From Paludibacter sp. (GTDB lineage: Bacteria; Bacteroidota; Bacteroidia; Bacteroidales; Paludibacteraceae): 64,000 nt of DNA. The notes beneath the pieces are model-generated. The model saw nothing but the letters and a program-made list of their open reading frames with translations. It made no database searches and had not been told where the DNA came from. Below are positions 17,986 to 26,173 of this stretch, one piece after another (the stretch's first letter is position 1; each line of letters starts with the position of its first letter). Both the position numbers and the translations under genes were made by a program. Location: NCBI GenBank assembly GCA_028692715.1, contig JAQUWU010000001.1, positions 62,001-126,000 of the forward strand, in the 5' to 3' direction.

Positions 17986-18432
17986 GTGAAATTACTAAAA
18001 TATGAAAACAAAGACATTTTTACTATTATTTTTTTTGCAGGATTTATGATGCTTTCTTGCTCTAAAGAAAATCCAGCCCTAAAAACAGATATCCAAATAC
18101 CTGTTTTTGACACCTTAAAAGGCAATTGGTATTGGTATGCTACATTACATCCTAAAAATGGATTAATTAGAAATGAATATAAATATGAAATTAGATTTTT
18201 AGACCTTAATAATGATTCTACCATTTCATATGAGACATATAAAAATGACACATGCGTTGTTAAAGGTAACTTAATGATTTCCAAAGATGATTGGGGTATA
18301 AAAATAGAACCCCAAATTATTTTGCAATTTACAATCATAAATGGACAATACTTTAAGTTTTTGACTAAAGATACTCTTGAAATTTATGAAAGATGTAATG
18401 ATTGTTCAATTTATTATTATTCAAAAAACTAA
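17986..18432 (+). CDS. small lipoprotein of unknown function
   Basis: A 148-residue frame starting at GTG 17986, six bases after the thioredoxin-like gene. The N-terminus reads FAGFMMLSCSKEN: LSC followed by Ser-Lys is a lipobox with Cys near residue 25. The mature part (WYWYATLHPKNG, YKYEIRFLDLNNDSTI) looks like a single beta-barrel or lipocalin-like fold with ERCNDCSIYY near the end, two Cys three residues apart. An ATG at 18002 gives a better signal peptide (MKTKTFLLLFF) but is out of frame across an 8-T run. No known family is recognised. Confidence 0.6.
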   Translation: MKLLKYENKDIFTIIFFAGFMMLSCSKENPALKTDIQIPVFDTLKGNWYWYATLHPKNGLIRNEYKYEIRFLDLNNDSTISYETYKNDTCVVKGNLMISKDDWGIKIEPQIILQFTIINGQYFKFLTKDTLEIYERCNDCSIYYYSKN

Positions 18433-18443
18433 ACTTTGGTAAT

Positions 18444-18566
18444 ATGAGAACTTTAAATTTTAAAAATATTCTTGTCATTGTAGGTATAGCTTTGAGTATA
18501 GGTGTATTTGCTCAAAAACATAGAGAACGAAAACAATTGGAAAAAATCAATTTGAAAAATTGTTGA
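18444..18566 (+). pseudogene. signal-peptide fragment fused to decayed CE2 3' end
   Basis: Forty codons, MRTLNFKNILVIVGIALS...FAQKHRER, form a full signal peptide and a short charged tail, ending in TGA where the sequence merges, one base out of frame, with the last codons of a CE2-like gene (VEKEINWK then TAA). The leader resembles that of the intact CE2-like gene (both have a KNIL core and end FxQ). The simplest reading is a CE2 paralogue with its middle deleted. Confidence 0.55.
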
Positions 18567-18757
18567 AAAAGAAATAAACTGGAAATAATTTTCTGAGTCT
18601 GTTTAGAAAACCAGAACACATTCTAATGACTTTATTTTAAAACAGCTTAATCAATATTAATCAATTCACTAAAAAACATGAGTATAAAACATAAATTTCT
18701 TTACAAAGTAATTATTTTTTTATTGTTACCATCAGGTCTTTTCTCGCAAACATTTAA
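18563..18757 (+). repeat. duplicated block, copy 2 (CE2 3' remnant + spacer + GH28 leader)
   Basis: Second copy of the block at 16802-16996. It begins with TTGAAAAAGAAATAAACTGG, continues through the same spacer (TTTAGAAAACCAGAACACAT, then TCTAATGA) and runs into the intact GH28 signal peptide. Here the CE2 portion is broken and the GH28 portion functional. Confidence 0.8.
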
Positions 18758-20183
18758 TATTTTGGACTTTGAGGCTAAATCGAATATAAATGTTCTTAGT
18801 ACTGAAGCAATTCAGGCGGCAATAGATAGTTGTAGTGCTGTTGGAGGGGGAACTGTGATTGTACCTGCCGGAACTTATTATTCCGGGACTTTATTCTTAA
18901 AAGACAGGGTAAATATACATTTAAGGTCTGGTGCATTTTTGATTGGTAGTTCAGATCCTAATGACTATCCTCAACTGGATATTAAATTTAAAACTATGTT
19001 CTCTCCGGTAATATCAAATGAAAACTTGAAAGATGCAAAGAAAAAATACAAAGCCTTTTTATTTGCAGAAAATGCGGAGAATATATCAATTACCGGTGAA
19101 GGTACAATTAATGGGAATGGGAATGCTTCATCATTTCAGTTAGGGAATGATGGTTCGTCCAAAGAAAGCATTCAAAGGCCGATTCTGATATTAGCTGTTA
19201 ACTGTAGGAAAGTAAAATTGGAGGATATTAAATTAAAAAATTCGGCATATTGGATGCAAAGTTATTTGGCGTGTGATGATGTACATTTAAAAGGTATCTC
19301 TGTTTATAATCATTGCAACTATAACAATGATGGGATCGATATTGACAGTAAGAATGTCCTGATCGAAAACTGCATTATTGATTCAGACGATGATGGTATT
19401 TGCTTAAAAAGTCATGACAAAGAGCGTTTTTGCGAGAATGTAATAATCCGAAATTGTACGGTTCGATCAAATTGTAATGCCGTTAAGTTAGGAACAGCTT
19501 CTGTGGGCGGTTTTAAAAATATCCTGATCGAGAATATAATTATCAAAAGCGCTTCTGAAAGCACTATCAGAGACTGGCAAAAGATTTGGAATTTTATTGA
19601 CAAACCGAATACCGGTCTTTGTGGAATATCCATTGAGAATGTCGATGGAGGAATTTCTGAAAATATCAAGGTAAATAACATTTGTATGACTGATATGCAA
19701 GCACCTCTTTTTGTAAAATTGGGGAACAGATGTTTGTGTAACACAGGCAAATTAAAAAATATCGAAATTAGTAATCTTACGGCAAAAACCCACAGTAAAA
19801 TAACTGGAAGTATTTCCGGATATCCCGGTAACTATATCGAAAATATTACTTTAAAGAACATATCTATCAATTCATCTGGTGGAGGTACAAAAAAAGATAG
19901 TAAAATCAATTTACAGGAAAATGAAACACTATATCCGGAAGTTAATATGTTCGGAGAGGTTTTACCCTCAAGCGGTTTGTTTATTAGGCATGCAAGAGGA
20001 ATTATAATACAGAATATAGATTTTCAAAATCGAAATTTAGATTTTAGACCCACAATGGTTTTTGATGACGTTAAACAAGGTTATGTCTATCAAGTGAATC
20101 AAATTAAACCATCAGGAAATGCTTCTTTAATAAAACAAAAAGACTGCAAGAATATACATCTTAAATATAAAACAAAAAAGTAA
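18678..20183 (+). CDS. GH28 polygalacturonase-type pectinase
   Basis: Secreted (leader ends GLFSQ). The N-terminal part carries the pectinase signature FNILDFEAKSN...AIQAAIDSCSAVGGGTVIVPAGTYYSGTLFLKD, and the body is a right-handed parallel beta-helix. Catalytic blocks are NNDGIDIDS near residue 215 (NTDG equivalent), DSDDDGICLKS near 236-244 (paired Asp) and CNAVKLGTAS near 265 (GHG/RIK region equivalent). Length (501) is normal for Bacteroidota GH28. The enzyme hydrolyses galacturonic-acid linkages in pectin or rhamnogalacturonan. It directly precedes the corrinoid methyltransferase block, linking pectin attack with methyl-group handling. Confidence 0.92.
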   Translation: MSIKHKFLYKVIIFLLLPSGLFSQTFNILDFEAKSNINVLSTEAIQAAIDSCSAVGGGTVIVPAGTYYSGTLFLKDRVNIHLRSGAFLIGSSDPNDYPQLDIKFKTMFSPVISNENLKDAKKKYKAFLFAENAENISITGEGTINGNGNASSFQLGNDGSSKESIQRPILILAVNCRKVKLEDIKLKNSAYWMQSYLACDDVHLKGISVYNHCNYNNDGIDIDSKNVLIENCIIDSDDDGICLKSHDKERFCENVIIRNCTVRSNCNAVKLGTASVGGFKNILIENIIIKSASESTIRDWQKIWNFIDKPNTGLCGISIENVDGGISENIKVNNICMTDMQAPLFVKLGNRCLCNTGKLKNIEISNLTAKTHSKITGSISGYPGNYIENITLKNISINSSGGGTKKDSKINLQENETLYPEVNMFGEVLPSSGLFIRHARGIIIQNIDFQNRNLDFRPTMVFDDVKQGYVYQVNQIKPSGNASLIKQKDCKNIHLKYKTKK

Positions 20184-20257
20184 ATTATAAACCAATAAGC
20201 ACAAAGAACTATTAATTAGTTCAGACGTATGTACTATAAATCAAACAAAATAAAAAA

Positions 20258-21265
20258 ATGAAAAACAAAAAAATGGAAAATATCCATAAACAATTACAAA
20301 CTCCAAGTACAAACGACGGTAGAATTTTCTTTCATCCCATATTAATGATGCATGCGTCAAAACTAAATGGTCAGACGTATGAAGATTTGATGACCGACTA
20401 TAAATCACTTGTAGCCGCAAATATGAAATGTCTTGAATTATATGATCACGATGCTGTAAGTGTAATATCCGATCCATATCGTGAAACTGCAGCTTTTGGT
20501 GCAAAAATATATTTTGATGGAGACAATTCACCAAGGGCTGATAAACTGATTCATTCAATTGAAGATGTTGATTCTCTTGTAAATCCGGATGTATATAAAT
20601 GCGAACGAACCCTTGATAGAATCAACGGAGTAAAACTATTTCGGGAACTACTGGGAGAAAAATTTCCTATCATTGGTTGGGTAGAAGGACCACTTGCTGA
20701 GGCTGCTGATTTAGCAGGTATGACCGAAATATTAATGAATATGATGATTGAACCGGAAATGGTTCATAAACTCGCAGACAAATGTCTGACTACTGCTAAA
20801 GATTTCGCATTAGCTCAGATAAATGCAGGTGCCAATATTATTGGCGTAGGTGATGCTATTTGCTCGCAAATTTCTGAAGAACTTTATGAAGAATTTGCTT
20901 TCTCTCGTCATAAAGAATTAATCGATTTTATTCATAGTCATGGAGCACTTGTGAAGTTACATATTTGTGGAGATATTAAACATCTACTTCCTTTAATTGC
21001 TCAAGAGGATATTGATATAATTGATGTTGATTGGATGGTAGACATGGCTGATACTCACCAAGTACTGGGAAAGAATGTGGTGCTCTGTGGAAACCTTGAT
21101 CCTGTTGCCGTAATAATGGCTGGAAGTAAAGAACTTATCAAAGAAAAGTATGATGCTATAAAAACATCAATCCCATCTGAAAATTGGATATTGATGGGTG
21201 GGTGTGAGATTCCAATGAATACTCCTACAGAGAACATGACTTTTTTAAGAGAAATTTCTAAATAA
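20258..21265 (+). CDS. UROD-fold corrinoid:cofactor methyltransferase (MtaA/CmuA-like), copy 1
   Basis: A uroporphyrinogen-decarboxylase-fold protein of 335 residues, the length of MtaA/MtbA methyltransferases rather than a heme-pathway HemE. Zinc-type ligands are visible: LHICGD near residue 234 (His-x-Cys) and GGCEIP near 313 (late Cys), matching the H-x-C...C zinc site of methylcobamide:CoM methyltransferases. GWVEGPLAEAADLAG is the typical substrate-pocket loop. In bacteria lacking coenzyme M, members pass methyl groups from corrinoid proteins to tetrahydrofolate or other acceptors, or act on their own methylated substrate. It lies 74 bp after GH28 and before a sugar permease, so it may be in the same transcript. 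Confidence 0.8.
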   Translation: MKNKKMENIHKQLQTPSTNDGRIFFHPILMMHASKLNGQTYEDLMTDYKSLVAANMKCLELYDHDAVSVISDPYRETAAFGAKIYFDGDNSPRADKLIHSIEDVDSLVNPDVYKCERTLDRINGVKLFRELLGEKFPIIGWVEGPLAEAADLAGMTEILMNMMIEPEMVHKLADKCLTTAKDFALAQINAGANIIGVGDAICSQISEELYEEFAFSRHKELIDFIHSHGALVKLHICGDIKHLLPLIAQEDIDIIDVDWMVDMADTHQVLGKNVVLCGNLDPVAVIMAGSKELIKEKYDAIKTSIPSENWILMGGCEIPMNTPTENMTFLREISK

Positions 21266-21332
21266 TGAGAATATATCTTGTGAAAAACATTTTTTCTTCA
21301 AATTTCAAATTCTATTTTTTAACAATATCCTT

Positions 21333-22640
21333 ATGAATAATAAAAAAAATGCGTTACCATTATTAATGATGTTTTTACTCTTTTTTGTTATTGCTTTTGC
21401 TACAAATTTGAATGGTCCATTTGGTAAAATCCTGAAAGAACAATTCGAGTTTAGCAATATGCAATCTCAATTAGGAACAATGATTTTTTTCTTATCATAT
21501 CTCTTTATGGGAATTCCTTCATCATGGTTAATTCGTGCTCAAGGTTATAAGAAAGCAGCCATTATAGCCTTAATAATTGCTGCGGTTGCCACCTTAGGTA
21601 TTTATATGGTAGGCATTATTGCATTAAAAGACCCCGTTTCTAATAAAAATTTAGCTATTTATTTATATTTGGCTTGTAATTTTATATTGGGTGCTGCTAT
21701 GTGCATTCTTAATAATGTTGTAAATCCAATGCTTACTGTATTAGGTTCTAAAAAAGGAGCAAATCAGCGCCTCAATTTTGGGGGTGCATTAAACTCCTTT
21801 GGTGGAACTTTGGCACCTGCTATTGCAGGATTATTAATAGGTTCAGCAGCATCAGGTCAAATATCTATTTCTGCTGTAAATCCACTATTATTCTTAGCGC
21901 TTAGTATTTTTATTTTAGTAAGTATAGGACTGTTCTTTGTTGAAATTCCTGAACCTATTATTGCGAAAAAAATCAAAGGAGAAAAGGATCAACACAGTGC
22001 TTTAAGTTTTCGCCATCTAAAATTTGGCATTATTGCAATCTTTTTTTACGTAGGTTTAGAAGTATCAATACCGAATATCGCTTTTCTTTATATGACTGAC
22101 CCTGTTTCTAGTTCAGGGCTTGCAATTCAAAATGGAGTGGCTGGTGTTATTGTAGGAACTTATTGGCTACTCATGTTAATTGGCCGACTGATTGGGGGTG
22201 CGTTAGGTAAAATATTTTCAAGTCGTCAAATGATAATCACAGTTTCTTCTGTAGCAATATTTTTAATAACAGTTGCAATTCTGATCCCCGAAAATATTTT
22301 AGTTAAAATGCCGGCAATAAACGGCAGTTTTGGAGTTGAATTTTATCTTGTTCCATTTAGTATATTATTGCTTACACTCACTGGTTTGTGTACTTCTGTA
22401 ATGTGGCCGGGTATTTTTAATTTAGCAGTTGATGGATTAGGTAAATACACGAATCAAGGTTCGGGGCTGTTTATGACTATGGCTTTTGGAGGTGGAATAA
22501 TCCCCTTACTTCAAGGTAGGATAGCGGACATAATTGGATTTCAACAAAGTTATATTGTTCCCTTAGCTGCTGCTATAATTATTTTTTTATTTGGTTTTTG
22601 GGGATATAAGAATATAAATTTAAATATACCCATTGAATGA
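21333..22640 (+). CDS. FucP-family sugar MFS permease
   Basis: 435 residues with about 12 hydrophobic helices. The N-terminal helix region (LLLFFVIAFATNLNGPFGKILKEQF) and the later LNFGGALNSFGGTLAPAIAGLL follow the FucP/NanT-like sugar:proton symporter pattern of Bacteroidota. The likely job is uptake across the inner membrane of a monosaccharide released by the glycan locus, such as a hexuronate, fucose or galactose. Its position between the first methyltransferase and the corrinoid protein also allows a methylated sugar as cargo. Substrate cannot be read from the sequence. The following 201-bp gap up to the corrinoid gene shows no coding sequence and no riboswitch that I recognise. Confidence 0.85.
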   Translation: MNNKKNALPLLMMFLLFFVIAFATNLNGPFGKILKEQFEFSNMQSQLGTMIFFLSYLFMGIPSSWLIRAQGYKKAAIIALIIAAVATLGIYMVGIIALKDPVSNKNLAIYLYLACNFILGAAMCILNNVVNPMLTVLGSKKGANQRLNFGGALNSFGGTLAPAIAGLLIGSAASGQISISAVNPLLFLALSIFILVSIGLFFVEIPEPIIAKKIKGEKDQHSALSFRHLKFGIIAIFFYVGLEVSIPNIAFLYMTDPVSSSGLAIQNGVAGVIVGTYWLLMLIGRLIGGALGKIFSSRQMIITVSSVAIFLITVAILIPENILVKMPAINGSFGVEFYLVPFSILLLTLTGLCTSVMWPGIFNLAVDGLGKYTNQGSGLFMTMAFGGGIIPLLQGRIADIIGFQQSYIVPLAAAIIIFLFGFWGYKNINLNIPIE

Positions 22641-22841
22641 TAATGATACAAGCAAATGATTACTCACTCTGATTTATCACTTAGTTCACCAAGTAAGAAA
22701 ATGAAAATCTGTTAGGTGAGTTCATGTGTTAACTAGAAAACAATTATTTCGGTATTTAATGATAATTAAAACCGATTAAATTAAACAGTTTTTTCTGTTG
22801 TACGTATAAACTATTAATAAAAACAAATCACAAAATCTAAA

Positions 22842-23510
22842 ATGAACGAATTATTAGAAAAACTTCTCGAAGTAGTAGAGTTAGGCAAAGCAGATCAAAA
22901 ATCACCATTTCCACCACAACTCAAGGGTCAGGATGGTGCAATGGAAATTACTATTAAAGCTATTGAAACCGGTGTATCACCTCAGGAAATTTTAGAATTA
23001 GCTCTTATTCCGGCAATGGATAAGGTTGGCAAGAAATTTTCGGAGAATAAGATATTTGTACCCCAAATGCTTATGTCAGCACGTGCAATGGGTGCATCTA
23101 TGCTGCAACTGAAACCATTTTTCACTTCAGGTGAAATCAAAACAAAAGGAACATTCATTATTGGTACCGTAAAAGGTGATTTACATGATATTGGGAAAAA
23201 TTTGGTAGCCATGATGGTTGAAGGTTCAGGCTGGTCGGTAATTGACCTTGGTGTTGATGTCCCTGCTGAAAAATATATTCAGGCAGTTAAAGAAAATCCG
23301 GGTGCAATAGTGGCTCTGTCAGCTTTGCTGACAACAACCATGGTAAATATGGGTCAGATTGTTGCCGATATTAAAGCTGAATCTCCTGATACGTTTGTAT
23401 TTATTGGTGGTGCTCCGGTTAACAACGAATTTTGCAAAAAGATTGGAGCTGATGCTTACAGACCGGATCCACAAGGTGTGGTTGAATACCTGAATAAAAT
23501 GGCCTCATAA
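22842..23510 (+). CDS. corrinoid protein (MtaC/MtbC-like)
   Basis: Two-domain corrinoid carrier of 222 residues, the standard size. Residues about 1-95 form the methionine-synthase cap-like helical domain (EILELALIPAMDKVGKKFSENKIFVPQML). Residues 100-220 form the B12-binding Rossmann domain with the DLHDIG motif at 113-118, His115 being the lower cobalt ligand, then SALLTTTM and FIGGAPVNNEF. It accepts a methyl group from an MtaB-type protein and donates it to a UROD-type methyltransferase. All of these partners are encoded within 4 kb. A terminator-like hairpin follows at 23539-23578 and a new promoter at 23606, so it seems to be transcribed separately from the downstream genes. Confidence 0.93.
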   Translation: MNELLEKLLEVVELGKADQKSPFPPQLKGQDGAMEITIKAIETGVSPQEILELALIPAMDKVGKKFSENKIFVPQMLMSARAMGASMLQLKPFFTSGEIKTKGTFIIGTVKGDLHDIGKNLVAMMVEGSGWSVIDLGVDVPAEKYIQAVKENPGAIVALSALLTTTMVNMGQIVADIKAESPDTFVFIGGAPVNNEFCKKIGADAYRPDPQGVVEYLNKMAS

Positions 23511-23538
23511 ACTCACTTTCTCCTTTAATTTTTTATAT

Positions 23539-23578
23539 AAATATTCCATGGCCTTGTTTTCAAAGTCATGGGATATTT
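23539..23578 (+). terminator. terminator-like hairpin after corrinoid gene
   Basis: Arms AAATATTCCATG (23539-23550) and CATGGGATATTT (23567-23578) pair over 12 positions with one mismatch, with a 16-base loop. The hairpin lies 29 bases after the corrinoid protein stop and just before the next promoter. Confidence 0.5.
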
Positions 23579-23586
23579 TATCTGAA

Positions 23587-23613
23587 TTGAATAAAAAAAG
23601 ACTCATATATTTG
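23587..23613 (+). promoter_or_regulatory. Bacteroidota-type promoter for the methyltransferase operon
   Basis: TATATTTG at 23606-23613 matches the -7 element TAnnTTTG, and TTG at 23587-23589 could be the -33 element, although the 16-bp gap is shorter than usual. The predicted start of transcription is about 20-25 bases before the UROD-type gene at 23645. Confidence 0.5.
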
Positions 23614-23644
23614 TATTTCAATATAATAAAATAAATAGTTATAA

Positions 23645-24649
23645 ATGATTAATATGAAAAGTTGGATTAACCAACAATTATCCAACAAAACAAGAATAAG
23701 TATACCAATTATGACCCATCCGGGAATTGAACTAATTGGTAAAAAAGTAATAGACGCAGTTAAGGATGGTGAAGTTCATGCACAAGCTATCAAAAAATTG
23801 GCTGAAGTTTATCCTTCTGCCGCCACAACAGTAATTATGGATCTGACACTCGAAGCCGAGGCATTTGGCTGTCAAATTGAATTTCAGGAAAACGATATGC
23901 CTCACATTCTGGGTCGATTGCTTACATGTGCCGAAGATATTGAAAATTTGAAAGTTCCTGATTTGTATGCAGGTCGTATGCAAGAGTATCTGAAAGCAAA
24001 TAAGTTGACGGTAGAGTTAGGCATTGACAAACCTGTCTTGGCCGGCGTAATAGGACCATTTTCCTTAGCAGGACGGCTTTACGATGTGTCTGAAATTATG
24101 ATGGCTTGTTACATTGAGCCTGATTCTATCATGTTGTTACTCGATAAATGCACCGAATTTATTATAAATTATTGTCGCGAACTAAAACGGATTGGTTGTT
24201 CGGGAGTTGTTGTTGCAGAGCCGGCTGCCGGACTATTGGCCAATGACGATTGCCAGATGTTTTCGTCGGAATATGTAAAACGGTTGGTAGATGAATTGCA
24301 GGATGAAACATTCACAATAGTACTTCACAACTGTGGTAATAGAGGTCATTGTACCGATGCCATGTTGTATACAGGAGCCAATGCCTATCACTTTGGAAAT
24401 GCTATTGATATGGTTGAAACACTGAAGTACTGCCCGAAGGATAAACTAATAATGGGAAATGTGGATCCGGTAGGAGTTATGAAGATGCAGTCCCCCACTG
24501 AAATCAAGGCTTATATCTCGGATTTATTGAAAAGAACATCTGGATTCGATAATTTTGTTCTTTCAACCGGTTGTGATTTACCACCTCACGTTCCTGCCGA
24601 AAATGTTCAGGCATTTTTTGGAGCATTGGATGAATACAACCAAAATTAA
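23645..24649 (+). CDS. UROD-fold corrinoid:cofactor methyltransferase (MtaA-like), copy 2
   Basis: A 334-residue UROD-fold methyltransferase related to, but clearly distinct from, the copy at 20258. Zinc-type ligands are LHNCGNRGH near residue 228 and STGCDLPPHVP near 306, with MTHPGIELIG at the N-terminus. The start may be 23645 or the ATG at 23654. It is the first gene behind the TAnnTTTG promoter and is followed after 43 bp by the MtaB-like gene. This makes it the better candidate for the partner that removes the methyl group from the MtaC-like corrinoid protein. The acceptor, tetrahydrofolate or a thiol, cannot be told from sequence. Confidence 0.82.
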   Translation: MINMKSWINQQLSNKTRISIPIMTHPGIELIGKKVIDAVKDGEVHAQAIKKLAEVYPSAATTVIMDLTLEAEAFGCQIEFQENDMPHILGRLLTCAEDIENLKVPDLYAGRMQEYLKANKLTVELGIDKPVLAGVIGPFSLAGRLYDVSEIMMACYIEPDSIMLLLDKCTEFIINYCRELKRIGCSGVVVAEPAAGLLANDDCQMFSSEYVKRLVDELQDETFTIVLHNCGNRGHCTDAMLYTGANAYHFGNAIDMVETLKYCPKDKLIMGNVDPVGVMKMQSPTEIKAYISDLLKRTSGFDNFVLSTGCDLPPHVPAENVQAFFGALDEYNQN

Positions 24650-24692
24650 AGTTCTCATTTGCTTGATTTCCTAGTTTGTTAAAATCAATAAT

Positions 24693-26069
24693 ATGAAATA
24701 CAAAAGTCTAATTATCAACAATCCCGAAGATTTAATGTTTGGGAAAGCACCAAAACCGGTAAAAACCCGTCGTGGTCTGGAAATTGGTGGCGGTCAGGTA
24801 TATGCCGAACTTAATTTCACATTACCCATAATGAGTATTAATGAGAGCACCTTGAAAGAAGTTTACGAACATTACCGCGGAATTGCTGAAGGTGCGTTGG
24901 AACGAGCATTGCATTTGGAATCGAAAGGTGTGGTACTGGAACTGGAAACATTATTGGAAATGACAAAAACGCCTTCCATTGGTATAGAAATCGTGAAAGT
25001 AATGAACGAAATTTGCGAAAACTACTACCAGAAATACGGATTGAGGTCTGAGATCCGCTTAACACCAAACGATTTGCGTGAGTTTGAGCGTCCGGCTAAA
25101 CAACGGACGTCGCAATATCTTGAACCTATGTTTGAGCTTTTCGAAAAAGGTGCATTGGTAGGTGGCGATTTATTGTCCATTGAAAGTACAGGTGGTAAAG
25201 AAGTTTCGGATGATGCGTTGATGAACTGCGACATAAAAACCATTATGTTTGCTTTGTCAGTACTTGGAGTACGTGATATGCAGTTTTTGTGGAAGAAAAT
25301 TGTCGACGTAGCAAACAAAAACGGTAAAATTGCAGCCGGAGATTCAGCCTGCGGCTTTGCAAATACGGCAATGGTATTGGCAGAAAAGAAATATATTCCG
25401 AAGGTTTTTGCAGCTTTGGTTCGTGTTATTTCAGTTGTTCGTTCAATCGTTGCTATGGAAGAAGGTGCCATTGGTCCGGATAAAGATTGTGGTTACGAAG
25501 GTCCATTCCTGAAAGCCATCACAGGCATTCCAATTTCTATGGAAGGAAAAACGGCGGCCTGTGCACATTTGAGTCCAATTGGAAACATTGCTTCAGCTTG
25601 TGCCGATTTGTGGAGCAACGAATCGGTTCAAAACATCAAATTATTGTCAGGCATGGCTCCAACAGCCTATTTGGAACAATTGGAATATGATGCCCGATTG
25701 ATGAATGAAGCATTGCGTGCCGGTAAACTGCATTGTAATATTCTACAACAATTATTAGTTTCATCGGATATTTATACCGATCCGCAAGCTTTAATTTTGG
25801 CACCAGAAAACGTTATTCGCATTTCGCGTGAATTGATTAAAGGAGATTCGTATGTGGCAAATGCTAAAAATGGAGCATTGGTGACAATTGATATTATTGA
25901 AGAAGCAGTTGCATCAGGAAAATTGAAGCTTTCGGAGATGGAAATTGGCTACCTTCCTTATATGCGGGAAGAATTGGAAAGTATTCCCGAAAGCGAAAGT
26001 GATTTCGTGGAAATGATGTTACCACTGGTGGATCAAAGTAAATTTACATTAGCCGAATACGGATTATAA
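24693..26069 (+). CDS. mtaB: methanol:corrinoid methyltransferase (MtaB-like)
   Basis: 458 residues, the length of Methanosarcina MtaB, and collinear with it. The zinc ligands reported for M. barkeri MtaB, as I recall them, are Glu164, Cys220 and Cys269. Here Glu164 lies in LLSIESTGG, Cys220 in AGDSACGFANTA, and a Cys at 266 in GPDKDCGYEGP, so two are at the same number and one is three residues off. Other family blocks are EIGGGQVYAELNFTLP and GKTAACAHLSPIGN. MtaB splits methanol and moves its methyl group to Co(I) of the corrinoid partner. Substrates other than methanol are possible, but the intact zinc site and length favour methanol. Confidence 0.88.
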   Translation: MKYKSLIINNPEDLMFGKAPKPVKTRRGLEIGGGQVYAELNFTLPIMSINESTLKEVYEHYRGIAEGALERALHLESKGVVLELETLLEMTKTPSIGIEIVKVMNEICENYYQKYGLRSEIRLTPNDLREFERPAKQRTSQYLEPMFELFEKGALVGGDLLSIESTGGKEVSDDALMNCDIKTIMFALSVLGVRDMQFLWKKIVDVANKNGKIAAGDSACGFANTAMVLAEKKYIPKVFAALVRVISVVRSIVAMEEGAIGPDKDCGYEGPFLKAITGIPISMEGKTAACAHLSPIGNIASACADLWSNESVQNIKLLSGMAPTAYLEQLEYDARLMNEALRAGKLHCNILQQLLVSSDIYTDPQALILAPENVIRISRELIKGDSYVANAKNGALVTIDIIEEAVASGKLKLSEMEIGYLPYMREELESIPESESDFVEMMLPLVDQSKFTLAEYGL

Positions 26070-26150
26070 AACACAAGTGGCAGATAAAGCAATGATTAGA
26101 AAAGTTCACAATAGGAATAAGTTCTGTTTCTATTGTGAACTATTGTGTTT
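26069..26150 (+). promoter_or_regulatory. nested inverted repeat between mtaB and the CobW-type gene
   Basis: Inner arms AGTTCACAATAG (26103-26114) and CTATTGTGAACT (26130-26141) are a perfect 12-bp inverted repeat with a 15-base loop. Outer arms AAACACAA (26069-26076) and TTGTGTTT (26143-26150) also pair. There is no U-tract suited to simple termination, so the element may be an attenuator, an mRNA-stability structure or an operator. Confidence 0.55.
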
Positions 26151-26173
26151 AAAAAGTCTATTAACTAAATCTT

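Noticed and set aside
17739-18338. A 199-residue minus-strand frame
   Set aside because: It is antisense to the thioredoxin-like and lipoprotein genes, which have clear motifs; it has no recognisable features itself.
22641-22841. Possible cobalamin riboswitch before the corrinoid gene
   Set aside because: The gap lacks the B12-box-like core and the multi-stem layout; at 201 bp there is only a minor hairpin around ACTTAGTTCACCAAGTAAG.
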